Position numbers and translations under genes: made by a program. DNA of 64,000 nucleotides from Candidatus Eisenbacteria bacterium. GTDB taxonomy: Bacteria; Desulfobacterota; Binatia; DP-6. The stretch's first letter is position 1. Each line of letters opens with the position of its first letter. The stretch spans positions 1-64,000 of the forward strand of contig DATJZY010000188.1 of the NCBI GenBank assembly GCA_035577985.1. Reading direction: 5' to 3'. The notes beneath the pieces are model-generated. The model had not been told where the DNA came from. It was given only the letters and a program-made list of their open reading frames with translations, and did not search any database. Below are positions 44,859 to 54,855 of this stretch, one piece after another.

Positions 44859-46540
44859 GGCGGGAACTCGACCGCGAAGAGCAGCGTCGCGTCGTCCTCG
44901 GCGACGAGCCGCAGGCCGGACCCGGGCGCCGCCGCGGCGCGCATCCAGATCGGACGTGCCAGGGGCGAGCCGGCGTTCACGATGAGGTGCGTGAGACCCG
45001 TCTCGCGTTGCAGCGTCCGCAGCGCCTCGGGGTCGGGCGCCCGGAGGGCGAGCTCCATCCGCTCGGCGAAACCCGAGGGGTAGTAGCTGCCGTAGCCGTT
45101 CAGAAGGGGCCGCCAGTGAAAGATCGAGCGGAACATCGCCGTGGCATGCGGACGGCCGGCGACCGCACGCGGCAGGAGCGGCAGCTCGAGCACCACGGCG
45201 TCGCTCGTCCGAAGGAGCTGGGTGATCGGCGAGGGCTCGAGCGTCGCCTCGAGCGGATACACGGCGGGAACGGGCTTGCGCTCGACGATCCAGCGAAACC
45301 AGTTCTCCCGGCACTCGGCGTAGGTGAGCGCCATCACGCCGAGCGCGAGGAGCGTGGCGACGCCGGCGCGCGCGCGGGCGGTCAGCTCCGCGAACGCGAG
45401 CCCGGCGAGCAGCGAGACGCCGATCAGCGCCGCCACCGCGAAGCGCGTCGAGACGCGGAGCGCAGCACCGATGCCGGCGGCGTCGAACAGAAGGAAGTGC
45501 GGCATGCGAAACCTTCCCACCCCGGGCAGCGACGTGCCGTCGAGCGCCAGCACGGTCCCGAGCCCGAGCCAGAGCGCGGCATGTCCCCAGGCCCGGGAGG
45601 GCGCACGGCCGTGCCCGCGCCGCAGCGCGAGCAGACTCACGCCCGCGAGCACGAGCGGCCACACGAGGTGCGGGACGCTCACGGGGACGTGCTCGTCGAG
45701 AACCCCCACCGGCAGGGGAACGAACTCGTGCCACGACTTCCACACCGACTGCTGGGTGATGTTCGGCTCGCGCCGCCTGACGTCGACGTAGCCGAGGTAG
45801 AGCGGCGACAGGACGACCACGGTGAGCCCGAGTGCCGCCAGCAGCCGGAGCCCGGCCTGCCGCGTCGAGGGGCGCGCGAGGCGCCCGAGGGCGATTGCGG
45901 CGGCTGGGGCCATGACCGCGCCACCGACGAAGATGAGATCGGTCAGGCTCTGCAGGACGAGGAGCGGGACGGTCCGCAGCGCCGCGCGCCAGGTCCGGGC
46001 CGGCGTCGCGACCGCCGCGACGATGAACGGAAAGTACCAGAGGACGCCGTACGGCGGGACCGTCGGAACGAACCAGGTGATCGTCCACCGCGAGAGCAGG
46101 AAGGTCCATCCCGCGATGACGCCCGCCGCATGCGACGCCGTCCATCGCCAGACGACCCAGTGCAGCGCCGCGCTCGTGAGCGCGAGGCCCGCGAGGAACA
46201 CGAAGTTGATCGCGAGGGTCGGATTTCCCGTCGCGGCCCACACCGGTGCGTAGATCGGCAGCGCGGCGAGGTAGGTCGGGCCGTAGAAGAGCGTGCGGGG
46301 TGCCGGATGGTAGATGTTCGCGTCGAGGATCGACGCCGGGCGCGTGGCGAGCGTGTGCGTCTCGTACGCGAGGACCCATGCGCAGTACGGCAGGTCGGTC
46401 GAGGCGATCTCGCGCGTGTGCGGCACGTGGGTCGCGAGGTTCGCGCCCAGCGGCCACGTGAGCCACACGACCAGCGCCACGTGCAGCGTGACGACGCCGA
46501 GCGCCCGTCCGACCGTGCTCCCGCGCGACGGCTCGTCCAC
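44810..46540 (-). CDS. Polytopic membrane protein, glycosyltransferase C-like
   Basis: This 576-residue integral membrane protein has about ten to twelve hydrophobic helices (for example ALGVVTLHVALVVWLTWPLG, AINFVFLAGLALTSAALHWVV, LVWPLVLAGVSLLAL, FAVAALIGVSLLAGLAF) and a C-terminal soluble domain (about 450-576). The first loop contains HTREIASTDLPYCAWVLAYE, similar to lipid-linked sugar transferases of the GT-C class, but no clear DxD was identified. GTG at 46540 lies 8 nt after glpX. Function is not assigned beyond this. Confidence 0.65.
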   Translation of the reverse strand: MDEPSRGSTVGRALGVVTLHVALVVWLTWPLGANLATHVPHTREIASTDLPYCAWVLAYETHTLATRPASILDANIYHPAPRTLFYGPTYLAALPIYAPVWAATGNPTLAINFVFLAGLALTSAALHWVVWRWTASHAAGVIAGWTFLLSRWTITWFVPTVPPYGVLWYFPFIVAAVATPARTWRAALRTVPLLVLQSLTDLIFVGGAVMAPAAAIALGRLARPSTRQAGLRLLAALGLTVVVLSPLYLGYVDVRRREPNITQQSVWKSWHEFVPLPVGVLDEHVPVSVPHLVWPLVLAGVSLLALRRGHGRAPSRAWGHAALWLGLGTVLALDGTSLPGVGRFRMPHFLLFDAAGIGAALRVSTRFAVAALIGVSLLAGLAFAELTARARAGVATLLALGVMALTYAECRENWFRWIVERKPVPAVYPLEATLEPSPITQLLRTSDAVVLELPLLPRAVAGRPHATAMFRSIFHWRPLLNGYGSYYPSGFAERMELALRAPDPEALRTLQRETGLTHLIVNAGSPLARPIWMRAAAAPGSGLRLVAEDDATLLFAVEFPPQLPGAGPTAPSSPTT

Positions 46541-46548
46541 GGCCCGCG

Positions 46549-47538
46549 TCAGAACTCGACGACGACCTCGCTGCCCTCGTCGACGTGGACGGTGTCGACG
46601 AACCGGATGTGCCGCTCGCCCAGCGACATGATGATGGAGCTCGTGCGCACGCCACCGCCGAAGAAGCGCACGCCGCGCATGAAGGCGCCGTCGGTGACGC
46701 CGGTCGCGACGAAGAGGAGATCGTCGGCCGGGGCGAGATCCCTCTCGGTGTAGACCTTGTCGAGGTCGGTGACGCCCATCTTCTTCAGGCGCTCGAGCTG
46801 TCCTTCCTTCGCGACCACGAGCCGCCCGCGCATGCCGCCGCCGAGGCAGCGCATGGCGGCGGCGGCGAGCACGCCCTCGGGCGCGCCCCCGATCCCCATG
46901 ACCGCGTGCACGTTCGTGCCGCGCACGGCCGCCGCGATGGCGGGCGACAGGTCGCCGTCACTGATGAGCTTGATGCGCGCGCCGGCCGCGCGGATGTCGT
47001 CGATGAGCTTCACGTGCCGCTCGCGATCGAGGACGATCACGACGAGGTCTTCGACGTCCCGGTTGAGCGCCTTCGCGATGGCCTTCAGGTTGTCGGCCGC
47101 GGGCGCGTCGAGATCGACGTGGTCGCGCGCGGCGGGTCCGACCACGAGCTTGTCCATGTACATGTCGGGCGCGTGCAAGAGGCCGCCCTTGGTCGCCGCG
47201 GCGAGGACGGCGATCGCACCGGGCGACCCGGTCGCGCACAGGTTCGTCCCTTCGAGCGGATCGACCGCGATGTCGATCTCGAGGTCGCTCGGACCGCCGA
47301 GCCCGACCTTCTCGCCCACGTAGAGCATCGGGGCCTCGTCGCGCTCGCCCTCGCCGATGACGATGGTGCCGCGCATCGCGAGCTGGTCCATCGCGGTCCG
47401 CATGGCCTCGACGGCGACGTGGTCGGAGTACTTGCGCTTGCCCTGCCCCATCGTCCGCGCGGCGGCGATGGCGGCTTCCTCCGCGACCTTGAGGAACGAT
47501 CGCGACAGGATCTCGAAGTTCACCCCCCCGACCGGCAC
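46549..47538 (-). CDS. glpX: Class II fructose-1,6-bisphosphatase
   Basis: This 329-residue GlpX-type phosphatase of gluconeogenesis has [18 protein letters not shown], the metal motif [40 protein letters not shown] and a [15 protein letters not shown] segment. It starts one base after the class I aldolase stop (GTG 47538), so the two consecutive steps are encoded as a pair. Confidence 0.94.
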   Translation of the reverse strand: MPVGGVNFEILSRSFLKVAEEAAIAAARTMGQGKRKYSDHVAVEAMRTAMDQLAMRGTIVIGEGERDEAPMLYVGEKVGLGGPSDLEIDIAVDPLEGTNLCATGSPGAIAVLAAATKGGLLHAPDMYMDKLVVGPAARDHVDLDAPAADNLKAIAKALNRDVEDLVVIVLDRERHVKLIDDIRAAGARIKLISDGDLSPAIAAAVRGTNVHAVMGIGGAPEGVLAAAAMRCLGGGMRGRLVVAKEGQLERLKKMGVTDLDKVYTERDLAPADDLLFVATGVTDGAFMRGVRFFGGGVRTSSIIMSLGERHIRFVDTVHVDEGSEVVVEF

Positions 47539-47539
47539 G

Positions 47540-48463
47540 TCACTTCACCTTGCCGGCGTAGATGTCCATGACGGTACCGAGGAAGGCGATGGCGTCCTTC
47601 TTCGGGCGCTGGAACGAGTTGCGGCCGATGATCGAGCCGAACCCGCCGCCGTCGCGGATGGCGCGGATCTCGTCGAACATGGCGTCGTTCCCCTTCGCCT
47701 CGCCGCCCGAGAAGATGACGATGCGGCGGCCGCCGAACGCGCTCTGCACGACGTGCCGCACGCGATCGGCGAGGGTGTCGATCTTGATCTTCTCGCTCTC
47801 GTAGACCTTCTTCGCGGCGGCCTGCTCGATGTGCTGCGTCGGCGGCTTCACCTTGATCACGTGCGCGCCGAGCTGGGCCGCGATCTGCGCGGCATAGGCA
47901 CACACGTCGATGGCGGTCTCGCCCTCCTTCGAGATGCCCGAGCCGCGCGGGTAGGACCACACGACGACGGCGAGGCCCTTGCGCTTGGCTTCCTCGGTGA
48001 GGTCGCGGATCTGCCGGTACATCTCGTTGCGAAACGCCGACGCCGGGTAGATCGTGAAGCCGATCGCGACGCAGCCGAGCCGCAGCGCCTCGTCGACGCT
48101 GCCGGTGAGGGCCGGGCACGGATCGGTGCCGGTATAGAGCGAGTCCGAGTCGTTGAGCTTCAGGATGAGAGGGATCTCGCCCGCGAACTCGGCCGCACCC
48201 GCCTCGATGAAACCGAGCGGCGCCGCGTAGGCGTTGCAGCCGGCGTCGAGGGCCAGGCGGAAGTGGTAGCGGGGGTCGTAGCCGTCGGGGTTCTTCGCGA
48301 ACGACCGGGCCGGTCCGTGCTCGAAGCCCTGGTCGACCGGGAGGATCACCAGCTTGCCGGTGCCCCCCAGGCGGCCCGTGTTGAGGAGCCGCGCCAGGTT
48401 CGTCAGCGTCCCCGGGTTGTCGCTGGAGTAGCAACTGAGGATCTCGCGAACTCGCTCGTTCAT
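47540..48463 (-). CDS. Class I fructose-bisphosphate aldolase, DhnA/DeoC type
   Basis: This 307-residue Schiff-base aldolase of the archaeal/DhnA type has [43 protein letters not shown], the lysine strand [10 protein letters not shown] (Lys204/206) and the phosphate-binding end [12 protein letters not shown]...[20 protein letters not shown] precedes ATG at 48463. With glpX it carries out triose phosphate to fructose-6-phosphate, which suggests gluconeogenic flux. Confidence 0.93.
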   Translation of the reverse strand: MNERVREILSCYSSDNPGTLTNLARLLNTGRLGGTGKLVILPVDQGFEHGPARSFAKNPDGYDPRYHFRLALDAGCNAYAAPLGFIEAGAAEFAGEIPLILKLNDSDSLYTGTDPCPALTGSVDEALRLGCVAIGFTIYPASAFRNEMYRQIRDLTEEAKRKGLAVVVWSYPRGSGISKEGETAIDVCAYAAQIAAQLGAHVIKVKPPTQHIEQAAAKKVYESEKIKIDTLADRVRHVVQSAFGGRRIVIFSGGEAKGNDAMFDEIRAIRDGGGFGSIIGRNSFQRPKKDAIAFLGTVMDIYAGKVK

Positions 48464-48546
48464 GGTGCGTCGTCCCTCCTGGGGGGTGATTCGGCAGGGC
48501 CTACCACGGCGAAAATCGGACTACCAGCGCACCCCGCACAGCGATG

Positions 48547-48804
48547 CTACGCGCGGCCGCAGCGCCCGCCCCCGCAGTCCGGCCGCCCGCAATGCTCGCG
48601 CTCGGCCAGCAGCCCGTAGCCGATTGCGTCGAGCTCCTCCTCGGCGACCCAGCGCAGCTCGGCGGGATCGAGCAGCGCGTCGCAATGGATGCACCCGTAC
48701 TGCTCGTCGCCGCCGGCACCGACCCACACGTGCGCCAGCACCTCGCGGTCGCACGGCGCACAGCGCGCGACCGGGAACGTCGGCGGCGCCCCGTCGGCCG
48801 TCAT
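48547..48804 (-). CDS. Small zinc-ribbon protein
   Basis: I do not recognise this 85-residue protein. It has CAPCDREVLAHVWVGAGGDEQYGCIHC, a four-Cys zinc ribbon, then ELRWVAEEELDAIGYG and a Cys-rich end HCGRPDCGGGRCGRA. ATG at 48804 overlaps the stop of the Mut7-C gene (ATGA), so the two are coupled. A nucleic-acid or protein-binding role is plausible. Confidence 0.7.
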   Translation of the reverse strand: MTADGAPPTFPVARCAPCDREVLAHVWVGAGGDEQYGCIHCDALLDPAELRWVAEEELDAIGYGLLAEREHCGRPDCGGGRCGRA

Positions 48805-49271
48805 GCGGACGCTCCGAGCCCGAGCGCGTCGAGCTCGGCCCGCATGCGCGCGTGGTGCGTCGCCGGCCAGAAGACGCGGTGGCACGCCGCGCAGGTCCAG
48901 AAGCGCGCCTGCGTCTGGAAGACGTACGGCGGGACGCGTTCGCGCACCGCGTCCCGCGCCGTTTCCTGTAGGAGGCGATTGCACTCGACGCAGCGGGTGA
49001 AGGTCGCGCCCGCGGCGAGCGGCACCGCGCCGGCGACCTGCCGGAGCTGGTGCCGGAAGTGATCGCTCGTGATGAAGACGTGGGGCGGCAGGTTCGGGTC
49101 GCGCACGAGCTGGGTGTCGCGCGTGAGGATCATCCGGCCCTCGTCGCGGGCGCGGCGCACGAGCCCCGCGCCGTGCAGGTGGGGACCGTACGCGACGTCA
49201 TGCCCGAGAATGCGGAGCCAGCGCGCGAGGCGACCCAGCATGACGTCCACGGCGAATGCGACGGGCGCCAT
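48801..49271 (-). CDS. Mut7-C PIN-like ribonuclease domain protein
   Basis: This 156-residue protein matches the Mut7-C/DUF82 family: a PIN-like nuclease core (FAVDVMLGRLARWLRILGHDV, MILTRDTQLV) followed by a zinc ribbon (CVECNRLL...WTCAACHRVFWPATHHARM). Conserved acidic residues Asp9 and Asp52 fit a metal-dependent RNase site. ATG at 49271 lies inside the 3' end of the upstream peptidase gene, a 142-bp out-of-phase overlap on the same strand. No ribosome-binding site is visible. Confidence 0.85.
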   Translation of the reverse strand: MAPVAFAVDVMLGRLARWLRILGHDVAYGPHLHGAGLVRRARDEGRMILTRDTQLVRDPNLPPHVFITSDHFRHQLRQVAGAVPLAAGATFTRCVECNRLLQETARDAVRERVPPYVFQTQARFWTCAACHRVFWPATHHARMRAELDALGLGASA

Positions 49272-50335
49272 GGCGAAGGAGAGTCTAGTCCCGCCGCGTC
49301 CGTTTGCAACGTGCGCGGATCGATCGCGCGCACGGCGGCGAACGGATCGTCCGCGCCGCGCGCCCGGGCCACGATCGCCGCGATCGCCGGCCGCAGCGGC
49401 CGTCCGGGCGCCACGAGACCGTCGAACAGGTCGAGGTCGGTCTCGTAGGTGACCACGGCCAGCAGCCGGGCGTTGTTCGGCGGCGAGAGCTCGCGGGGAT
49501 CCCCGAGATGCCGGCGCTCGACCGTGGCCGCGGCGTGCGCGGCGAGCATGCGTCGCTGCCGCTGGATCGCCGGCGGCGGGTCGCCGCTCGCATAGAGCGC
49601 ACGCAGCCGGCGGACGAGACGCGCCACCACCCGCCCGTGCGCGCGCTCGGCGTTCCAGCGCCGGATCGCCGTCCCGCAGCGCTCCACGTTCTCGCCCGGC
49701 CCGCCGCAGAAGAACGCGATCGCGCCGCGATGACCGACGAAGGTCGCGGCGCTCTCGTTGAAGGTCGCCTCGCCGGGCAGATAGAGCGTCGCGTGGAACA
49801 GCTCGTGGATCACCGTCTCGGCGAGCCGCACCGGATCGGCGCGCGCGGTCGTCGAGAGCAGCGGGTCGGCGAACCAGCCGAGCGTGCTGAACGCCGACGC
49901 CGAGCGGACGTCCACGTCGAGCTGGTCCGCCTCGAGCGTCGCCGCGAGCGCGGTTGCCTCGCCGCGATCGAAGAACCCCTTGTACGGGACCCGTCCGACC
50001 ACCGGGAACCACCACGTGTACGCCTCCAGCCGGTCGCGGTACGCCGCCGACACGACCCACACCGTCGCGTCGCCGTCGACGTCGGCGAAGGTGGCGAAGC
50101 TCTCCCCGACGCGGAGGCCGAGGTCGTCGCGGGCGAAGGCCCGCACCGCGAGGACCAGCTCGAGCCGCTCGCGCAGCCCAGGGGCGAGGTCGGGCCGCGC
50201 GAGCACGGTCGTGATCGGCTCGCGCCGCCACAGGATGCGCGCCTCCGAATAGCCGGCGCGCACGACGTACCCGACCCCGCACCCGCTCGCCGCGACGGCG
50301 AGCGCCACGAGCGCGGCCCGCCCGGCGCGCCTCAC
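49130..50335 (-). CDS. Putative zinc aminopeptidase lipoprotein (PF10023-like)
   Basis: This 401-residue predicted lipoprotein (lipobox ASGC, Cys19) has the zinc site HELFH (His177-Glu178, His181) in LAETVIHELFHATLYLPGEATFNESAATF, with a third ligand likely Glu in NESAA. This fits the putative aminopeptidase family PF10023. It starts by GTGA overlap with the ABC exporter. The last ~47 residues are encoded inside the Mut7-C gene in another frame and are Ser/Thr/Arg-rich, unlike a conserved domain. A lost stop is possible. Confidence 0.85.
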   Translation of the reverse strand: MRRAGRAALVALAVAASGCGVGYVVRAGYSEARILWRREPITTVLARPDLAPGLRERLELVLAVRAFARDDLGLRVGESFATFADVDGDATVWVVSAAYRDRLEAYTWWFPVVGRVPYKGFFDRGEATALAATLEADQLDVDVRSASAFSTLGWFADPLLSTTARADPVRLAETVIHELFHATLYLPGEATFNESAATFVGHRGAIAFFCGGPGENVERCGTAIRRWNAERAHGRVVARLVRRLRALYASGDPPPAIQRQRRMLAAHAAATVERRHLGDPRELSPPNNARLLAVVTYETDLDLFDGLVAPGRPLRPAIAAIVARARGADDPFAAVRAIDPRTLQTDAAGLDSPSPWRPSHSPWTSCWVASRAGSAFSGMTSRTVPTCTARGSCAAPATRAG

Positions 50336-52137
50336 GAGCGCGCCGCGGCCGACGCCTCGACGGGGATCGCCCCGCTCGCGTACTGCACGCGATAGAGCCG
50401 GGCGTAGATGCCGTCGCGCGCCAGCAGCTCGGCGTGCGTCCCCTCCTCGCGCAGCCGCCCCTTGTGCAGGACGATGATGCGGTCGGCGTGCTCGATGGTC
50501 GACAGGCGGTGCGCGATGATGAGCGCCGTCCGGCCCGCGAGGAGCTTCTCGAGGGCGTCCTGCACGAGCCATTCGGTTTCGGGGTCGACGCTCGAGGTCG
50601 CCTCGTCCATGACGAGGATCGCCGGATCGTGTGCCAGGGCGCGCGCGAAGGCGAGGAGCTGGCGCTGGCCGGTCGAGAGGTTCGAGCCCCGCTCGCGCAG
50701 CACCGCCGACCAGCCGCCCAGGCGGCCGATGAACCCATGCGCGTGGACGTGCTTCGCGGCCGCATCGACCCGCGCGCGATCGATGTCGGACCGCCCGAGC
50801 GTGACGTTCTCCTCGAGGCTGCCGCTGAACAGGAACACGTCCTGCAGGACGACGGCGATGCGCCGCCGCAGCGCCGCGCCGTCCCACTCGCGCACGTCCA
50901 GGCCGTCGACGAGGAGGCGCCCGCGCTGCGCGGTGTAGAGGCGATCGAGGAGCTTGATGAGTGTCGTCTTGCCGGAACCGGTGGCGCCCACGATCGCCAC
51001 CCGCTCGCCCGGCGCGATGCGGAAGGAGACGTCCTGCAGCACCCAGTCGGGCTCGCCATGGTCCGTGTCCCTGTACGAGAACCACACGTGATCGAACTCG
51101 ATCGCGCCACGGATCTCGTCGGGAACGCGCCCCGCGGCCGGCACCGGCTCCCCCGGCTCGTCGAAGAGCGCGAAGATGCGCTCGGCCGCGGTCATGGACG
51201 ACTGCATCACGGCATACTTCGCGCTGAAGTCACGGATCGGGACGAAGAACTGCTGGATGTACTGGATGAACGCGATGACGGTTCCGAGCTCGACGGCGTC
51301 GCGGGCGTGGAGCACGCCGCCCCGCCACAGCATGGCTGCGATCGACACCGTCGCGACCGCCTCCACGAGCGAGAACAGGGCCGCCTCGTAGCGGTTCGAC
51401 CAGCGGTTGGCGTCGCGGTGATCGGCGTTCAAGCGCTCGAACTCGCCGTAGGTCCGCTGCTCGCGCGCCGAGAGCTGGACCACGGCGATGCCCGTGATCG
51501 CCTCCTGGAGGAAGCCGTTGATGCGCGCGATGCGCTCGCGGATCTGCCGGTAGGTGACGCGCGCCCGGCGGCGGAAGAAGTCGATCGCGAGCGTCATCGG
51601 CGGCAGGAGAAGCAGGCTCACGATCGCCATCTGCCAGTTGATCCACAGCATGAAGCCCGTGATGCCGACGAGCTTCAGGAGGTCGAGCACGATCGTCATC
51701 GCGCCGGCCGCGAACATCTCGTTCAGGACGTCCACGTCGGTCGTGACGCGCGAGACGACCTTGCCGACCGGCGTGCGGTCGTAGAACGACATCGGCAGGC
51801 GCTGCAGGTGCGCGAAGAGGGCCACGCGCAGGTCGGCGAGGCTGCGCTGCGCCACCAGCATGGTGAGGTACGACTGTCCGTAGTAGGTGACGAACTCGCC
51901 GGCGACCGCGACCACGAAGAAGCCGGCGAGCCGCCCGAGGCCGGCGGTGTCCTTCGCGGCCACGTAGCGATCGATGCCGAGCATGAGGAGGTAGGGCTGG
52001 ATCAGGCTGAAGCCCTGGTTCATCGGCGAGAGCAGGAAGGCGCTCCAGAAGATGCCGCGGTACGGGCGCACGAACGTCCACAGCCGGCCGATCAGGCGCG
52101 CGTCGTACGCTTTGCCGATGTCCTCGGTGTCGTCCAT
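50332..52137 (-). CDS. ABC exporter half-transporter, catalytic-site subunit
   Basis: This 601-residue protein is an ABC exporter with six transmembrane helices (about 20-320) fused to a nucleotide-binding domain. Walker A is GATGSGKTT, the signature is degenerate (NLSTGQRQL), Walker B is complete (ILVMDEATSSVD) and the H-loop is IIAHRLS. Its start overlaps the partner gene (TGATG). With the partner it resembles BmrC/BmrD-type heterodimers. This subunit provides the intact Glu, and its altered signature faces the partner's degenerate site. Confidence 0.92.
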   Translation of the reverse strand: MDDTEDIGKAYDARLIGRLWTFVRPYRGIFWSAFLLSPMNQGFSLIQPYLLMLGIDRYVAAKDTAGLGRLAGFFVVAVAGEFVTYYGQSYLTMLVAQRSLADLRVALFAHLQRLPMSFYDRTPVGKVVSRVTTDVDVLNEMFAAGAMTIVLDLLKLVGITGFMLWINWQMAIVSLLLLPPMTLAIDFFRRRARVTYRQIRERIARINGFLQEAITGIAVVQLSAREQRTYGEFERLNADHRDANRWSNRYEAALFSLVEAVATVSIAAMLWRGGVLHARDAVELGTVIAFIQYIQQFFVPIRDFSAKYAVMQSSMTAAERIFALFDEPGEPVPAAGRVPDEIRGAIEFDHVWFSYRDTDHGEPDWVLQDVSFRIAPGERVAIVGATGSGKTTLIKLLDRLYTAQRGRLLVDGLDVREWDGAALRRRIAVVLQDVFLFSGSLEENVTLGRSDIDRARVDAAAKHVHAHGFIGRLGGWSAVLRERGSNLSTGQRQLLAFARALAHDPAILVMDEATSSVDPETEWLVQDALEKLLAGRTALIIAHRLSTIEHADRIIVLHKGRLREEGTHAELLARDGIYARLYRVQYASGAIPVEASAAARS

Positions 52138-53876
52138 CAGATCGCTTCCAGCTCGCCCTCGAGCGCCTGCTGGCGGAAGAGGTCGGCGTACACCGCGCCG
52201 CGCGCGAGGAGGGTGTCGTGGTCGCCCTGCTCGACCACGCGGCCGTCCTCGAGCACGACGATGACGTCGGCCTCCTTCACGGTCGTGATGCGATGGGCGA
52301 CGAGCACCGTCGTGCGGGCCCGGAAGAAGCTCCGCAGCCGGTCCAGGATCTCACGCTCGGTCGAGGCGTCGACGCTCGAGAGCGCGTCGTCGAGCAGGAG
52401 GACGCGCGGCTGGGAGGCGAGCACGCGCGCCAGGGTCACGCGCTGCTTCTGCCCGCCCGAGAGCGTGATGCCGCGCTCGCCGACGATCGTGTCGAGCCCC
52501 GCCGGCATGTCGTCGAGGTCGCGCCGCAGCCCGGCCATGTCGACCGCCCACTGCACCCGATGGTGGCCGTCCTCGGGAATCGCGAAGGCCACGTTGTCTG
52601 CGATCGTGCGCGAGAACAGGAACGGATCCTGCGGCACGAGGCCGACGTTCGCGCGCAGCCACCCCAGCGGCAGCGTGCGCACGTCGCAGCCGTCGACGAG
52701 CACCTGCCCGCCCTCGACGTCGAACAGGCGCGGCAGCAGGCCGACGAGCGCCGACTTGCCCGCGCCGGTCCGCCCGACGATCGCGACCGTCTTGCCGGCC
52801 GGAATCGTGAGGCTCACGTGGTCCAGCACCGGCGCGGCGCTCGGATGCCCGGGGTAGCGGAAGGTCACGTCGCGCAGCGTGATCTCGCCCCGGAACCCGT
52901 CGATCGCCTGCGCGCCGGGCGGGCTCGCGATCGCGGGCGTCACGGCGAAGAGCTCGTTCAGACGCTGCATGGCGGCGCGGCCGCGCTGGAAGACCGACAG
53001 CATCCAGCCGAGCGCCATGGTCGGCCAGGCGAGCAGATGGAGGTAGCCGATGAACGCCACCAGGTCGCCCACCGAGAGGCGTCCCGACATGACGCGCCGG
53101 CCGCCCACCCACAGCACGACGAGCGCGCCGACGCCGCCGACGATGTTCATGAGCGGCCCGATGAAGCTGCGCATGCGCGCGAGGCGCATGCTCGCCTCCT
53201 GGAACCGATCGTTGAGCGCCAGGAACGTGCGCGTCTCGTGCTCCTCGGACACGTACGCCTTGACGACGTGCATGCCGGAGAGGTTCTCCTGCACGCGGCT
53301 CGACAGATCCGCGAGACCTTCCTGGACGCGCAGGGTCCGCTCGAGGAGCAGCGCGCTCGTCCGCTTCACGCAGTAGAGGACGACCGGATAGACCGCCAGC
53401 GTCGAGACCGTGAGCAGCGGATCGATCGAGCACATGATGGCGAGGCCGTAGGCGTAGTAGACGGGGGTGTTGATGAAGTTGAGGATCCCGGGCCCCAGGA
53501 GCATCCGCACCGCCGTCACGTCGTTCACGAGACGCGACATCAGGTCGCCGGTCTTGCGGCTCTGGTAGAAGGAGAGCGGCAGGCGCTCCAGGTGCGCGAA
53601 CAGCTCGTTGCGCAGGTCGTACTCGATGTCGCGTCCGACGTTGAAGATGAGCGTGCGGGACAGGGTCCGCGTGACGGCCTGGGCCGCGGCGATACCTGCG
53701 ATGAGGGCCACGGTGCGCACGAGCGCCCCGGAGCCGGCACCTGCGCCGATGTCGTTCACGGCCCGGCGCCAGAGCCACGGCACGGCCATGGCGAGGCTCG
53801 TCGCCCCCACCAGGCAGACGACGCCCGCCGCCAGCCGTAGCCGATAGCGGGCGACGTAGACCCACAGACGGGACAT
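52137..53876 (-). CDS. ABC exporter half-transporter, degenerate-site subunit
   Basis: This 579-residue partner has six helices and an ABC domain with Walker A GRTGAGKSA, signature LSGGQKQ and Walker B VLLLDDALSSVD. The catalytic Glu is Asp. In heterodimeric exporters an Asp here together with a non-canonical signature in the other subunit marks the low-activity site; this pairing is exactly what is seen. Substrate is unknown (drug or lipid). ATG at 53876 is divergent from rfbD. Confidence 0.92.
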   Translation of the reverse strand: MSRLWVYVARYRLRLAAGVVCLVGATSLAMAVPWLWRRAVNDIGAGAGSGALVRTVALIAGIAAAQAVTRTLSRTLIFNVGRDIEYDLRNELFAHLERLPLSFYQSRKTGDLMSRLVNDVTAVRMLLGPGILNFINTPVYYAYGLAIMCSIDPLLTVSTLAVYPVVLYCVKRTSALLLERTLRVQEGLADLSSRVQENLSGMHVVKAYVSEEHETRTFLALNDRFQEASMRLARMRSFIGPLMNIVGGVGALVVLWVGGRRVMSGRLSVGDLVAFIGYLHLLAWPTMALGWMLSVFQRGRAAMQRLNELFAVTPAIASPPGAQAIDGFRGEITLRDVTFRYPGHPSAAPVLDHVSLTIPAGKTVAIVGRTGAGKSALVGLLPRLFDVEGGQVLVDGCDVRTLPLGWLRANVGLVPQDPFLFSRTIADNVAFAIPEDGHHRVQWAVDMAGLRRDLDDMPAGLDTIVGERGITLSGGQKQRVTLARVLASQPRVLLLDDALSSVDASTEREILDRLRSFFRARTTVLVAHRITTVKEADVIVVLEDGRVVEQGDHDTLLARGAVYADLFRQQALEGELEAI

Positions 53877-53982
53877 CGAACCGTTGTAACGGCGCCCGAC
53901 GACCCAACGCAACGGGAGCGCGGGTTGAGTTTCGGATCTTCGCGTGTTCGCGGCGGTGGACGGCGCCCCATATAGTGCGGGC

Positions 53983-54855
53983 GTGCGCGTGGTGATCATC
54001 GGGGCGACGGGGCAGCTCGGGCGGGAGCTGGGAGCGCGGTTGCCGCCGGGCGACACGATCGCGCTCGACCGCGCGGCCCTCGATCTGCAGGACGCGGGCT
54101 CGATCGCGACCCGGCTCGCCGACCTGCGAGCCGACCTCGTCGTCAACACGGCGGCCGACAACCGGGTGGATGCGGCCGAGCAGGACCCGAGCAGCGCGAA
54201 CGCGATCAACGCCGACGCGGTCGGCGCGCTCGCGCGGGCGGCGCACCGCGTCGGCGCCTTCCTGGTCCACACCAGCACCGACTACGTCTTCGACGGGCGA
54301 CAGCGGACGCCCTACCGCGAGGACGCGACGCCCAACCCGCTCGGGGCCTACGCGCGCTCGAAGCTCGCCGGCGAGCGCCTGTGCGCCGAGCACGCGCCGC
54401 GGCACGCCATCGTGCGGACGGCCGGGGTGTACGCGGCCGGCGGCTCGCGCGGCAAGGGCGGCAGCTTCATCGACCGCGTCCTCGCCCAGGCACGGCGCGG
54501 CCAGGCGCTACGCGTGGTCGACGACCAGGTGACCGCGCCGACGTGGGCCGGCGATCTCGCGACGGCGCTCGTGCGCCTGTTTCCCCGCTGGGTCGCGGGC
54601 GACGCGCCGCCGGGCGTCTACCACGTGACCAACGCCGGCGAGTGCACGTGGTTCGAGTTCGCGCGGGCCGCACTCGACCTCGGGGGCATCGCGGCGAGCA
54701 TCACGCCCATCACGACCGCATCGTACGCCGCGCCGGCGCCGCGGCCCGCCTACTCGGTGCTCGCCAACACGCGCCTGGCGGAGACGGGCGAGCCGCCGCT
54801 CCGGCACTGGCGCGACGCGCTCACGGCGTACCTCGGCTCGCTGCGGGCGCGCTGA
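53983..54855 (+). CDS. rfbD: dTDP-4-dehydrorhamnose reductase-like short-chain dehydrogenase
   Basis: This 290-residue protein has the NAD(P) fold GATGQLG at the N-terminus, DLVVNTAADNRVDAAEQDP, HTSTDYVFDG and the catalytic Tyr123-xxx-Lys127 (YARSK). It is the RmlD fold of the dTDP-rhamnose pathway; the other rml genes are not in the window. GTG at 53983 gives the dinucleotide motif directly; GTG at 53944 is an alternative. It likely supplies sugar for the surface-glycan genes to its right. Its end overlaps the convergent gene by 35 bp. Confidence 0.88.
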   Translation: MRVVIIGATGQLGRELGARLPPGDTIALDRAALDLQDAGSIATRLADLRADLVVNTAADNRVDAAEQDPSSANAINADAVGALARAAHRVGAFLVHTSTDYVFDGRQRTPYREDATPNPLGAYARSKLAGERLCAEHAPRHAIVRTAGVYAAGGSRGKGGSFIDRVLAQARRGQALRVVDDQVTAPTWAGDLATALVRLFPRWVAGDAPPGVYHVTNAGECTWFEFARAALDLGGIAASITPITTASYAAPAPRPAYSVLANTRLAETGEPPLRHWRDALTAYLGSLRAR

